Of a stretch of DNA of 64,000 bases, positions 28,602 to 36,960 are shown in pieces. Both the position numbers and the translations under genes were made by a program. The notes under the pieces were generated by a model. The model had not been told where the DNA came from, searched no databases, and saw only the letters and a list, made by a program, of their open reading frames with translations. Numbering within the stretch: the first letter of the stretch is position 1; each line of letters starts with the position of its first letter. The stretch comes from Alphaproteobacteria bacterium. Lineage in GTDB: Bacteria; Pseudomonadota; Alphaproteobacteria; Micavibrionales; Micavibrionaceae. The stretch spans positions 25,188 through 89,187 of the forward strand of contig JAUIIA010000009.1 of the NCBI GenBank assembly GCA_030432025.1, in the 5' to 3' direction.

Positions 28602-29546
28602 TTAACCTTGAATGCGTCCGGTATCTTTAGCGGGAGAAGCTCCAAAAAAGCGTGTGTATTCCCTACTGAATTGTGAAGGACTGACATACCCTACTTCATA
28701 TGCTGCTGTACTGACGTCCATCATTTTTGTCATCATCAGGTTTTTGGCCTCATGTAAACGCAGGGTTTTTTGAAACTGCAACGGGCTGACGGATGTAATG
28801 GCCTTAAAATGATTGTGAAACGAAGAAACACTCATCCCCGCGATTTTAGCCAGATCTTCAGTCTTAACAGGCTTACTGTAATTCTCCTTCAACCATGAGA
28901 TGGCTTTCGAGACTTTGCTTGCATGAGAATCTGTAATTCCGATTTGTGCAATGGATGGCCCTACAGGGCTGCGCAAAAGCCTGATAATAATTTCGTCTAT
29001 GACCAATGGGACTAAGAGGTCTGCATCTTCTTGTTCTTCGATTAACTCCATTAAGCGGATAGCGGATTTCACAACCTTAGGATTTGTATCTCCTACGTAG
29101 GCGGCTTTAGTTTTATCTTTTCTGGGAAGCCCGTTTGGAAAGGCTTTCATTGTCAATTCACTCAGTCGAAGAGGGTCGATAGGAATGACAAAACACAAGT
29201 AAGGCTCGTTTTTTGACGCCTTGGATACAGAGACATGAATAGGAATTTCGGCCGCATAAACAACCATATTTGTCTCACCGTATTCAAACTGGTCTTCCCC
29301 GATCGATACCAATTTTCGCCCTTGCGGTACGATACAAATTCCCGGTTGAGAGAGCATGTAAGTTTTTTGTTCTGCGGGATTGGACGCTCTAGCTATTAGA
29401 AGCCCATTTTGGTTTAAATCAAAGGTGTCATCATGCGGAGCATATTTCTCAAGCTTTTCAGCCAGAATCTTTAAGTTCTCTCGGTCCAGAGACTCTTTAT
29501 CTGCTTTAGAAATGCTGAATTCAATTATGCTTGAGCTGTTTGACAC
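28602..29546 (-). CDS. AraC-family regulator with AraC_N domain
   Basis: The 314-residue protein has an N-terminal cupin-like AraC_N (PF06719-type) domain of about 190 residues (GICIVPQGRKLVSIGEDQFEYG and YLCFVIPIDP are typical) and a C-terminal double helix-turn-helix (AGMSVSSFHNHFKAITSVSP, then VGYVSPSQFSREYTRFFG). Members such as YqhC activate aldehyde-reducing enzymes. It lies 14 nt downstream of the tautomerase gene in the same direction, so it is the last gene of the alcohol dehydrogenase operon and probably controls it. Confidence 0.93.
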   Translation of the reverse strand: MSNSSSIIEFSISKADKESLDRENLKILAEKLEKYAPHDDTFDLNQNGLLIARASNPAEQKTYMLSQPGICIVPQGRKLVSIGEDQFEYGETNMVVYAAEIPIHVSVSKASKNEPYLCFVIPIDPLRLSELTMKAFPNGLPRKDKTKAAYVGDTNPKVVKSAIRLMELIEEQEDADLLVPLVIDEIIIRLLRSPVGPSIAQIGITDSHASKVSKAISWLKENYSKPVKTEDLAKIAGMSVSSFHNHFKAITSVSPLQFQKTLRLHEAKNLMMTKMMDVSTAAYEVGYVSPSQFSREYTRFFGASPAKDTGRIQG

Positions 29547-29560
29547 TTAATTGAGCACCT

Positions 29561-29788
29561 TTACATGCTATATCCTGGTTTTTTGTAGAGCGCATTGGGA
29601 GACGCCGCTATATCGGCATCATAAACCTGATCCTTCCAATCTTGTGACGAAATCTCTTGAAGCGCAACAGAAACAGATTCCTCGCCATACCCTAGCGTCG
29701 CCGTCACGGCCTCAACAATCTGCTTTGTCATGGCTCGTTTTTGTTGTTCCGATTTTCCGGGCCAGAGCTTTACAATCACATGCGGCAT
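29561..29788 (-). CDS. PptA-like tautomerase
   Basis: A 75-residue member of the 4-oxalocrotonate tautomerase superfamily. The ATG at 29788 gives MPHVIVKLWPG, leaving the catalytic amino-terminal Pro after Met removal; the ORF's upstream extension would bury it. The end (ALQEISSQDW, then ALYKKPGYSM) matches E. coli PptA (YdcE) closely. It keto-enol tautomerises small 2-oxo acids; the natural substrate is unknown. The start overlaps or touches the cupin stop, so the genes are coupled. Confidence 0.88.
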   Translation of the reverse strand: MPHVIVKLWPGKSEQQKRAMTKQIVEAVTATLGYGEESVSVALQEISSQDWKDQVYDADIAASPNALYKKPGYSM

Positions 29789-29789
29789 G

Positions 29790-30290
29790 TTATTCGCTCT
29801 CGCGCAGATATTGTTCATCCGTTACATGTTCCATCCAGTTTACAACTTCGCCCTCTTCATCGGGAGATTGAATTGCCAGATGAGACATCGCGCTATCGGG
29901 CGCTGCGCCGTGCCAGTGTTTTTCATTTGCAGGAAACCAGACGACATCTCCTGCACGCACGGTTTTGATGGCTTCACCTTCAGACTGTACGCGGCCTTCG
30001 CCGGAGACGATATATAAGGTCTGCCCTTTTGGGTGTGTGTGCCAAGCGGTGCGCGCTCCTGCTTCAAAATTCACCATAGCCCCTTGATAGTCGTTAAATT
30101 CATCGCCTGATTTGAATGGCTCATCAACTTTTACTTTGCCTGTGAAATAGTCTTCAGGACCTTCGAAGCCTTTACTTTGATCATATTTTTGAACATTCAT
30201 GGCCTTTTCCTTTTCTGCTGCGTTTTCAGCTTTTGTTGTCGTTGCTCCGAGAGCAAGAACAGCGGCACCTGTTAACAATAATTTTTTCAT
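29790..30290 (-). CDS. Periplasmic cupin-domain protein
   Basis: The ATG at 30290, preceded by GGAGGGGAAA, opens a signal peptide (MKKLLLTGAAVLALGATTTKA) and a single cupin fold of about 110 residues. The metal-site residues are visible: WHTHPKGQTLYIVSGEG (two His, one Glu-like position) and the second motif FPANEKHWHGAAP. Such small cupins are usually annotated as quercetin-dioxygenase-like or hydroxynitrile-lyase-like enzymes. In the operon it lies between a zinc alcohol dehydrogenase and a tautomerase, so it may process a carbonyl or peroxide compound in the periplasm (inference). Confidence 0.88.
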   Translation of the reverse strand: MKKLLLTGAAVLALGATTTKAENAAEKEKAMNVQKYDQSKGFEGPEDYFTGKVKVDEPFKSGDEFNDYQGAMVNFEAGARTAWHTHPKGQTLYIVSGEGRVQSEGEAIKTVRAGDVVWFPANEKHWHGAAPDSAMSHLAIQSPDEEGEVVNWMEHVTDEQYLRESE

Positions 30291-30303
30291 TTTCCCCTCC
30301 TCC

Positions 30304-31356
30304 CTATTCGCTGACATCGAGGCTGGACATATCAATGACGTAACGATGGGCGATGTCGCCTTCAGCCAGAATTTCAAACGCTTTGTTGATTTCGTCGGGA
30401 CGAATCATTTCGCATTTCGGGTAGATATTGTGCTCGGCACAGAAATCCAGAACCTCTTGTGTTTCTTTGATCCCGCCGATGAGGGATCCCGCGATGCGAC
30501 GACGGCCAAAAATCAGTGGCATTGTTGACGGCTCTTCCATTGGTCCGACTTGTCCGACAATCACCAATGACCCGTCAATATCGAGCAACGGCAGGTATGT
30601 ATCGACATCATGCATTACGGGAACGGTATCGATGATGAGATCGAAAGCATGTGTGGCTGCATCCATTGCGGATTCATCTGTTGAAACCAGAATGCCTTTT
30701 GCGCCGAGTGCTTTAGCATCCGCCTCTTTTTTGTTTGAGCGACTGATAACGGTCACGTCGGCACCCATGGCGACGGCTAATTGTACGGCCATATGTCCTA
30801 AGCCGCCCAAACCGATTACACCGACACGGCTGCCTTTTTCTACGTTCCAGGTGCGCAGTGGTGAATAGGTTGTGATGCCGGCACACAAAATGGGGCCAGT
30901 CTTGGTAAGGTCGAGTTTTTCGGGAACACGCAGGACGAATTCCTCGCGCACGACGATGTGTTTGGAATAACCGCCCTGTGTGATTTCTCCTGATATTTTA
31001 TCGGGTGCACCATATGTGGGGGTAAATCCGTTACGGCAATATTGTTCTTCGCTGTGCCCGCACTGGTCGCATTCCTGACAACTATCCACCATGCACCCTA
31101 CGGCAACATTGTCTCCGGTTTTATATTTTTTGACTTCAGAGCCCACTTCCAGAACGCGGCCTACAATTTCGTGGCCGGGAACAAGCGGATAAGGTTGATC
31201 GCCCCAGTCTCCGTTGACCGTATGTAAATCGGAGTGACAAACACCGCAAAATAAAATCTCAATTGCTACGTCATTAGGGCGTAATTCTCTTCGCTCGAAG
31301 TGATACGGCTCCATATGCGCATCGGATGAATGTGCTGCATATCCTATGGTCTTCAT
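30304..31356 (-). CDS. Zinc-dependent NAD(P) alcohol dehydrogenase, YahK/AdhA-like
   Basis: The 350-residue protein is a medium-chain zinc alcohol dehydrogenase. The catalytic zinc Cys is in FCGVCHSDLHT, the structural zinc cysteines in CQECDQC plus EEQYC, and the coenzyme motif in GLGGLGHMAVQLA. The sequence resembles the cinnamyl alcohol dehydrogenase group (YahK, AdhA) that reduces a broad range of aldehydes with NADPH. It is the first gene of the operon adh-cupin-tautomerase-araC, with a promoter candidate overlapping an inverted repeat 25-45 nt upstream of the ATG. The role is probably aldehyde detoxification. Confidence 0.93.
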   Translation of the reverse strand: MKTIGYAAHSSDAHMEPYHFERRELRPNDVAIEILFCGVCHSDLHTVNGDWGDQPYPLVPGHEIVGRVLEVGSEVKKYKTGDNVAVGCMVDSCQECDQCGHSEEQYCRNGFTPTYGAPDKISGEITQGGYSKHIVVREEFVLRVPEKLDLTKTGPILCAGITTYSPLRTWNVEKGSRVGVIGLGGLGHMAVQLAVAMGADVTVISRSNKKEADAKALGAKGILVSTDESAMDAATHAFDLIIDTVPVMHDVDTYLPLLDIDGSLVIVGQVGPMEEPSTMPLIFGRRRIAGSLIGGIKETQEVLDFCAEHNIYPKCEMIRPDEINKAFEILAEGDIAHRYVIDMSSLDVSE

Positions 31357-31380
31357 TTTTTCTCCTCGTCTTTTCTTTGT

Positions 31381-31401
31381 GCTATATTAAGATTATATAG
31401 C
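31381..31401 (-). promoter_or_regulatory. Inverted repeat overlapping a TATAAT -10 candidate
   Basis: GCTATAT and ATATAGC form a 7-bp inverted repeat 7 nt apart. On the minus strand it contains TATAAT, 34-39 nt before the adh start, so a bound regulator such as the operon's AraC protein would block or adjust this promoter. No clear -35 box is visible. Confidence 0.5.
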
Positions 31402-31450
31402 GCCGCGGGGAGAAAGCGCTTGCCTAATCCTACTTCAAGAATGCCTGTTT

Positions 31451-31777
31451 TTATTTTTCATGGATAATGAAAGAAACGGTTTTTTGAGAAATTAGTTTTT
31501 TATTCTGGATCAAAACCACGTTGATTTCACTCGCTTCTAAAAGGTTCTTTTTTGTTTGTTTCGAGAGCTTTACGCCGCTTTGTTGTGATTTCCCATTTTC
31601 ATGAATGAACATAAAGTCATCTTGCTGGGGATCGAACTCTACCCAACCTACTTCTCCGGGAAGCTGTTGATCATGTACAAAAACCACTGTTCCATCAGCG
31701 TTCGTAAAAACGCCGCATTTCATATTTGCGTTTAAATTTTGAAGTATTTGTGCATCATCATCTTTAGACTCACTCAT
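31451..31777 (-). CDS. Small cytoplasmic protein of unknown function
   Basis: The 108-residue protein is acidic at the start (SESKDDDAQI) and beta-rich after it (CGVFTNADGTVVFVHDQQ, VGWVEFDPQQDDFMFIHENG), without signal or membrane segment. The ATG at 31777 lies 7 nt after the stop of the 1010-residue gene, so the two are co-transcribed, and the small size and acidic nature would suit a partner, chaperone or immunity protein (inference). No family recognised. Confidence 0.6.
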   Translation of the reverse strand: MSESKDDDAQILQNLNANMKCGVFTNADGTVVFVHDQQLPGEVGWVEFDPQQDDFMFIHENGKSQQSGVKLSKQTKKNLLEASEINVVLIQNKKLISQKTVSFIIHEK

Positions 31778-31784
31778 ATGAGTA

Positions 31785-34700
31785 TTATGGCTGAACAGCT
31801 TCAAAAGTCACAGTAGAATCAAGTGTTCCCGCAGGAATGGCACCTGGTGCAACCAGGCTTTCATCAATGTTTAAACCCGCCGCGGTGGCTTCATCAATGA
31901 GATCAGGGTCCCCGTCATACGTATCAAGCCGTTCGCCGGACACAGATAATACAGCCTCATTATTAGAGGCGCTTTGCTCCGCTACTTCCTGATCAATTAC
32001 AGCTTTTACCGTCGGATTTTCATCAGCCGCCGCTGCCAGTATTTCCGGATGTGCGCGAAGTTCTTCTTCTATAACCGCTCTGCGTTCTTCAATTTCGCTG
32101 CGCTCTCTTTCAATACGGTGTCTGTGCTTGTTGTAATACCTGCTTCCATCCGCACTCGGCAGTCTTTCAGCCCGCGCATCGAGTACTGCTAATTCACGCA
32201 AATATGGATGAGATGCTCTCAATTCCTCGGAACCACGGCTTAAGCGCGCAACTTCATCAATGATGTCATTTTGATCTTCAACAGAAAGTGCCGCAAACGC
32301 AGCCGCCGTTGCCTGAATTACCGGGTTACCGGCATTCTGAGTGAATTCACTTGTAAGCCCTTGTGGTTCTGTGGCCCCGCCGAAGACACCGCGTATATAT
32401 TCATACATTTCTTCAGGACTATCTTTGACCTGATCTTCAACGCCCTCAAGCTCATCACGGGCAGCAGAAAGTCTTTCACGCAAAGCTCGGCGCTCTTCTC
32501 TGAAAGCTTCGTAGCTTCCGTCGACGCCGCTAAACTCATCCGCTGTGAAGCTGTCATTTAATTCTTCCAGGCGCTCCTCTATATCCGCGATCTCGCTTTG
32601 TAATTCGCCCATACGTTTTATGATTGGCGGTGCGTCTTCAAAATTGAAGCGCGCGGTCGTTTCGACCATTTCGAAAATCATTTCAGGATCTAAACGTGAG
32701 AGAAGCTCGGCAGCAGCTTGTGGATCTGAAAACACAGCTTCGAATTCTTTTTGATATTCCGCCTCAGCTTCGCGCAAATCTTCGGCTGCAGCCTCTTTCC
32801 GTGCTTGCCATGCTTCTCTTTGCGGGCGGTGCATGCGATGGTTTCGGCTACGCAGATCATAGATATTCTGTGCTCTATCCATCTCTTGTTTTGCCGCCCA
32901 TAAGGCGTGTAGAGATGCAGGTAATTCGCCCATAGTGTCAGGGATTGCGTCACCGACCTGCAATGCAAATTCTCCGCGCAAGGAGCGTCCGTCAAACATG
33001 CTCATACCCAGTGCCTGATGTGCTTGTTCTGACAGGTTCCACCTATTTGAAAAGGCTTCGAACGTGCTTTGCGCATATTTTTCGGTGGCGGCAATGCCAA
33101 ACGGAATTGTAATCAGGAACTGGTTCCCCACAGCATCTGCATTCATCAGCCTTTCGACATCGATATTCAAGTCTCTGTATTCTTCTAAGGCCGTTTCGTA
33201 TCGCTCCCGCATCTGCTCATATTCCGGGGACCCTTCAGGATATTGATCGTAAGGAAACTCTTGTTTGAGAATGTCTGCCGCAAGTTCACGCTGTTGGGCG
33301 TGAGCTGCGCTTGTCAATGCGACAGCTGCCGTTGTTCCCGCGACGGTCGTAATAACACCCATTTTTGTAACTTTTGCGGCCCTCGCACCAATTCTGAGCG
33401 CTCGAATGGCCTCAATCGCTCCTCTGGTAACGTCCGCCGCATCCCCTGCCAAATCAGCATTACGGATAGCTTGCCGTGCCAAATCCAGATTACCGCTCGT
33501 CTTTAATGTGTCAAAGTTTTCCCGAAAACGGGCAAGCTCCTTACTGATCAAATCCCCATCATTTTGGTCAGCTATGGATAGTAATTCTTTAGCCTCTGCC
33601 ATTTCTTGCATGGCTCTGCGGGTGGCATCATCCGCAATATCGTCGAATGATGCGCCCGAAGGCAATGCTTCGAACACCTCCAGCTGCTGAGGATCGGTAA
33701 AGCCCATAAGAGCCATCGTTGCGGCAGCTTCATCGGCATATGCAGTAGCGGCCGAGAGTTCTCCTCCGCTATTCAAACGCCCTTCAAGTTGATCACCGGT
33801 GCCTAATCTGGGTGGATTACCGACGCGGCGGTATTCGTCAACAACTTGATCGTACCCCGCCTTAATCTCGATTTCCGCACCGTTGAAACGTGGGGCCGCC
33901 TCGGCGAGTTTGGCTTCAAAAAATGTTTGTGCGTATAAGGCGCGTTGCTCTGCTGGCAAGTTTTCAAATGTATGTTCAATAACATTGGTGCCATTAACCT
34001 CGATAACACGTCCGTTTTGCTCATCGAGAAAGAACATCTGGTCCGGGCGACCTCGTCTGTCCAAGTCAGCTACAAACCCCGGGTTTTCTTTAATAGCCGG
34101 AACAAGGCTTTGCACCTGCTGACGCCTTGATAATAACTCCGCATTCGCTGCGGCTCGGGAGCCGTCGGTATCGCGAAAGCTATCGCTAAACCCGTTTTGT
34201 AAATTTGGTAACTGTGGGTGTCCACCTGCGAAAGCTACGCCCGGGCGCTCCTCAAGAATAGTTTCGAAACCATTATTACGACGACCAGTGTAAACTCCAG
34301 GACGGGCCTGCATATCACTAACTAAGCCTTGAACAGCCTGCCTTACGGATCCCGCATCCGTGCTGTTATCAAACTCCCTGAATGTTGTTCTATTTTGGGG
34401 TGCACCTGACATATCGCGGGCGGCATTACGTTCAGCTTCAAAACGCGCCGCGCTTTCCGGATATCTATAGGCTGTCCCGAAATCATCACCATTGCTCGAG
34501 AACGGGTTCACTTCCGCGAAGACGTTGTCGCGGCTGTTGTACATGATAATGCGACCGGTATCCGGGCTTCGAAAAGCTTGAGTATCTGGATCACTCATCA
34601 TGTCGAGAAGATATTTTTGCAGGTCTTGGGGCGTTTGTATGCCCAAATCAGGGCCTAGGAATTGGCCGCTGTGAGTGTAGTTTTCACGGAAAACGTTTAA

Positions 34701-34817
34701 ACCTTTTGTATCACGCGATTCATCGCCGCCAAGCACATGCTTGGCAAACCCATGCCCACGGGCTACGTACTCGAGCATAAGCTCGGGCGTTAAATCCGCT
34801 ATTGTAAATGCTGGCAC
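31785..34817 (-). CDS. Large multidomain protein with a toxin-like N-terminal region
   Basis: A 1010-residue protein, no signal peptide, starting at GTG 34817 behind GAGAGGTGTT. Residues 1-120 hold GHGFAKH (21-27), GRIIMYN (88-94) and GTAYRYP (114-120), a spacing like that of small secreted RNase-type toxin domains of the BECR group. A second GRVIEVNGTN segment follows near 265. About residue 475-500 is hydrophobic (TKMGVITTVAGTTAAVALTSA), and 600-1000 is long, charged and mostly helical coiled coil rich in Glu, Arg and Ala. I do not recognise a family. The order (136-residue protein, this gene, 108-residue protein) is compatible with an effector and its partners. The toxin reading is inference. 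Confidence 0.6.
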   Translation of the reverse strand: MPAFTIADLTPELMLEYVARGHGFAKHVLGGDESRDTKGLNVFRENYTHSGQFLGPDLGIQTPQDLQKYLLDMMSDPDTQAFRSPDTGRIIMYNSRDNVFAEVNPFSSNGDDFGTAYRYPESAARFEAERNAARDMSGAPQNRTTFREFDNSTDAGSVRQAVQGLVSDMQARPGVYTGRRNNGFETILEERPGVAFAGGHPQLPNLQNGFSDSFRDTDGSRAAANAELLSRRQQVQSLVPAIKENPGFVADLDRRGRPDQMFFLDEQNGRVIEVNGTNVIEHTFENLPAEQRALYAQTFFEAKLAEAAPRFNGAEIEIKAGYDQVVDEYRRVGNPPRLGTGDQLEGRLNSGGELSAATAYADEAAATMALMGFTDPQQLEVFEALPSGASFDDIADDATRRAMQEMAEAKELLSIADQNDGDLISKELARFRENFDTLKTSGNLDLARQAIRNADLAGDAADVTRGAIEAIRALRIGARAAKVTKMGVITTVAGTTAAVALTSAAHAQQRELAADILKQEFPYDQYPEGSPEYEQMRERYETALEEYRDLNIDVERLMNADAVGNQFLITIPFGIAATEKYAQSTFEAFSNRWNLSEQAHQALGMSMFDGRSLRGEFALQVGDAIPDTMGELPASLHALWAAKQEMDRAQNIYDLRSRNHRMHRPQREAWQARKEAAAEDLREAEAEYQKEFEAVFSDPQAAAELLSRLDPEMIFEMVETTARFNFEDAPPIIKRMGELQSEIADIEERLEELNDSFTADEFSGVDGSYEAFREERRALRERLSAARDELEGVEDQVKDSPEEMYEYIRGVFGGATEPQGLTSEFTQNAGNPVIQATAAAFAALSVEDQNDIIDEVARLSRGSEELRASHPYLRELAVLDARAERLPSADGSRYYNKHRHRIERERSEIEERRAVIEEELRAHPEILAAAADENPTVKAVIDQEVAEQSASNNEAVLSVSGERLDTYDGDPDLIDEATAAGLNIDESLVAPGAIPAGTLDSTVTFEAVQP

Positions 34818-34852
34818 AACACCTCTCTATTTATGCCATTGTTTTTTATTTT

Positions 34853-35263
34853 TTATGGAGGCGGAAATACATGTTCGACAATACTGCCTATCTCTGCTCC
34901 CATATCGTGTAATCTCTCATCACTTACTGGACCACCGTGCATTTCGACTGATTGTCCCAGCTCAGTAAATGCCCTAAAAAGGGTGTTTATTTTTAAAACC
35001 TGCCATTTTGACAGCGTCAGGCCATTTGCCTGCTGTTGTTCTTCGATTATGCCGACCATCTTCTCTAATTCTTCAGGAAAGGTATTGCCGTCCTGAATGA
35101 TATCGATGGTTTCCATAGGGCTTGTTTCCTGACAAAACTTAAGAAAATCAACAAGTTCTGCTTTTTGCTCGCTCGTGGCAGCAATGATTACTTCGTCTCC
35201 GGAAACGCCTTCAAATTGCATTGCCATACTACCCATTGATCGCTCTTTTAGTGGTTCAACCAT
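34853..35263 (-). CDS. Cytoplasmic protein of unknown function upstream of the 1010-residue gene
   Basis: The 136-residue acidic protein has no signal or membrane segment and reads as a compact alpha/beta domain (SGDEVIIAATSEQKAELVDFL, NTFPEELEKMVGIIEEQQQ, TLSKWQVLKINTLFRAFTELG). The ATG at 35263 is preceded by AGGGTGG. It lies 35 nt before the large gene and is the first gene of the three-gene set. Size and charge would suit an adaptor or chaperone, but no family is recognised. Confidence 0.6.
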   Translation of the reverse strand: MVEPLKERSMGSMAMQFEGVSGDEVIIAATSEQKAELVDFLKFCQETSPMETIDIIQDGNTFPEELEKMVGIIEEQQQANGLTLSKWQVLKINTLFRAFTELGQSVEMHGGPVSDERLHDMGAEIGSIVEHVFPPP

Positions 35264-35464
35264 TTCACGCCACCCTATTGATTTTGCATAATATTATACG
35301 TTTTCTAATATGCTTTAGTCAAATATAACCTGAAGACTAAACTAAACAGTTAAAATTATAAAATTTCTTTTTCCATACCGCTAAGTCATCTCAAACAAGA
35401 TTTGAGCTGTCGATTCTATTAAAAATCGTCTCACCTGACTGATCTTCATCAGTTAAAGCTTTGA

Positions 35465-36103
35465 TCAGAATGAAAGCTTATCAATCAGTTCGAGCTTGGA
35501 ACGTGTGTTTTTGTGCTTGGGTTGAGCATCGCGGTCCTTGGCGGGCATGTTCTGTACATTGTGGGCGACTTCGTACATTTCCATGTCGGGATGGTGTCTG
35601 TTCGCCTCCTCCCACAAAGCTCCGCCTAAAATATGGATGCTATCAAAATAAAGCCTATCTTCAATTTCGCGGAAATCTTCCTCTTGGTCGTCTTTCAAAT
35701 AGAGATGGAGAAGCGCGATATCTATATTGAGGTCCTGCCTTAATTTGTCACGTTCCAGAGGGCATGAATTCTTGTCTTTATTTCTAACCAATTGAAGATA
35801 CTGGTCGTATTTGCTGGGTTTGGGATCTGTTTGTTTGGTTTTTTTCTCTTTTCGACTGGCATCGCAATGCCAATATTTACAATAGCCCTTGAGCTTGGCC
35901 GATTGCGTATTGATCGCCATGGCTCTGGATTGCCTGACGATATTGACTGTGGCTTTCCAGCCCGCATCCACAACCAGCATATCCTGCACGATGAAATGCG
36001 CATTCGCGGAATCCACACTGTCCCAGATGGCACGAGTGAGGGCTTTATAAAGGGCTTCGGAGTATGATTTCTCCGAATACGCTTCGATTTGGTCAAATTG
36101 CAT
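35465..36103 (-). CDS. Unknown protein with a dodecin-like N-terminus
   Basis: The 212-residue product begins MQFDQIEAYSEKSYSEALYKALTRAIWDSV, then HFIVQDMLVVDAGWKATVNIV. The order of a Ser/Glu-rich helix followed by V-rich strands with a GWxATVNI end resembles the flavin-storing dodecin fold, but the match is weak. The remaining 150 residues are unrelated, basic in the middle (RKEKKTKQTDPKPSK) and acidic-helical later (DDQEEDFREIED). A dodecin-like domain fused to a long tail would be unusual. No RNA or DNA motif is evident. It stands alone, with AT-rich gaps on both sides. Confidence 0.5.
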   Translation of the reverse strand: MQFDQIEAYSEKSYSEALYKALTRAIWDSVDSANAHFIVQDMLVVDAGWKATVNIVRQSRAMAINTQSAKLKGYCKYWHCDASRKEKKTKQTDPKPSKYDQYLQLVRNKDKNSCPLERDKLRQDLNIDIALLHLYLKDDQEEDFREIEDRLYFDSIHILGGALWEEANRHHPDMEMYEVAHNVQNMPAKDRDAQPKHKNTRSKLELIDKLSF

Positions 36104-36271
36104 TGTTTTTCAGCGTTCTAAAAGGCGTTTTTATTATTGGCTCGCTTGCGCGAAGCCCGTGTCTTACGCCCCTTCCCCGCTATGTACAATCTGTTTTATT
36201 ACATAATAGGTATGCAATAAACGCATACATACGGTCGGAATCGACTAAATGCTATGCATTATGTGTGGGGA

Positions 36272-36796
36272 TCATTTATTCCACGGCATCAAAGCCAGTA
36301 ACTTGGCCATGCCACACCACCCGGTCAGTGCCGCATTCAGCAGCCCCAAGCTGGCAAATAGAGGCAGGAGAAGACCAAGCGGAGAGATAAAGTAATATAC
36401 GAGCAGCCCGGTCAGGATCATGATGCTGATCACTAACTGAACCTGACGGTTAAGCGGCAAAGGTGCAGAGCTTGCTTTAAGCGTAGGCAGGCCTGCCGAC
36501 TTCCAGCCTTCAATACCGCCTTCAAGGTCGTAAATATCAGCACTTACATTTTCTGCCATCGCCGTTGCAGTTTGTCGGGAACGGGCCCCTGACTGACAGT
36601 GGAAAATAACCGTCTTGTTGTCATGAAGGTGTTTCTCGACAAGCTGCGCTGTGACCTGTTCGACGGGGACGTTCACCGCATATCCGATTTTTTCACCGCG
36701 ATGTTCAAATGCTTCCCTTACATCTATAAGGACGGCCTCACCCTTGTCCAAAAGCTGGTTTGCTTCTTGCGCACTGATATTTAAAACCGCAGCCAT
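36272..36796 (-). CDS. ygaP: YgaP-type membrane-anchored rhodanese
   Basis: The 174-residue protein joins an N-terminal rhodanese domain, with the active-site loop CQSGARSRQT (Cys about 67), to two C-terminal membrane segments with a DUF2892-type NAALTGWCGMAKLL end. This is the layout of E. coli YgaP, a membrane sulfurtransferase that takes sulfane sulfur. It starts 6 nt after AGGAGG and follows the cytochrome bd genes in the same direction, with an ArsR-type regulator at the head of the set, paralleling the E. coli ygaVP pair. Likely role: handling sulfide or polysulfide sulfur. Confidence 0.9.
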   Translation of the reverse strand: MAAVLNISAQEANQLLDKGEAVLIDVREAFEHRGEKIGYAVNVPVEQVTAQLVEKHLHDNKTVIFHCQSGARSRQTATAMAENVSADIYDLEGGIEGWKSAGLPTLKASSAPLPLNRQVQLVISIMILTGLLVYYFISPLGLLLPLFASLGLLNAALTGWCGMAKLLALMPWNK

Positions 36797-36804
36797 AACG
36801 CCTC

Positions 36805-36960
36805 CTATAGTTGAATAAACATGAAAAACTTAATTGTGTAGCCAAGCGTCATCACCGACACCAAACCGAAAAACCAAAGGCCGACAAACCACGACCATTG
36901 CTGTTGTTTTTCACTGAGCGCGTCAAAGCGCTGCTTGAATGCATCAATACATGGCTTCAT
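36805..36960 (-). CDS. Small cytochrome bd subunit, DUF2474/CydX-like
   Basis: A 51-residue single-pass membrane protein too short for most gene finders. It starts at ATG 36960, 17 nt inside the end of cydB, and stops with TAG just before the ygaP ribosome-binding site. After an N-terminal charged helix come WSWFVGLWFFGLVSVMTLGY and FF at the end, the WxxGLWxxG pattern of DUF2474, the third subunit found with cyanide-insensitive bd oxidases. Overlap with cydB and position strongly support a structural role in the oxidase. Confidence 0.75.
   Translation of the reverse strand: MKPCIDAFKQRFDALSEKQQQWSWFVGLWFFGLVSVMTLGYTIKFFMFIQL

Noticed and set aside
35438..35453. Small hairpin ACTGAT..ATCAGT as terminator
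   Set aside because: Six base pairs with no T-run on either strand, too weak to call.
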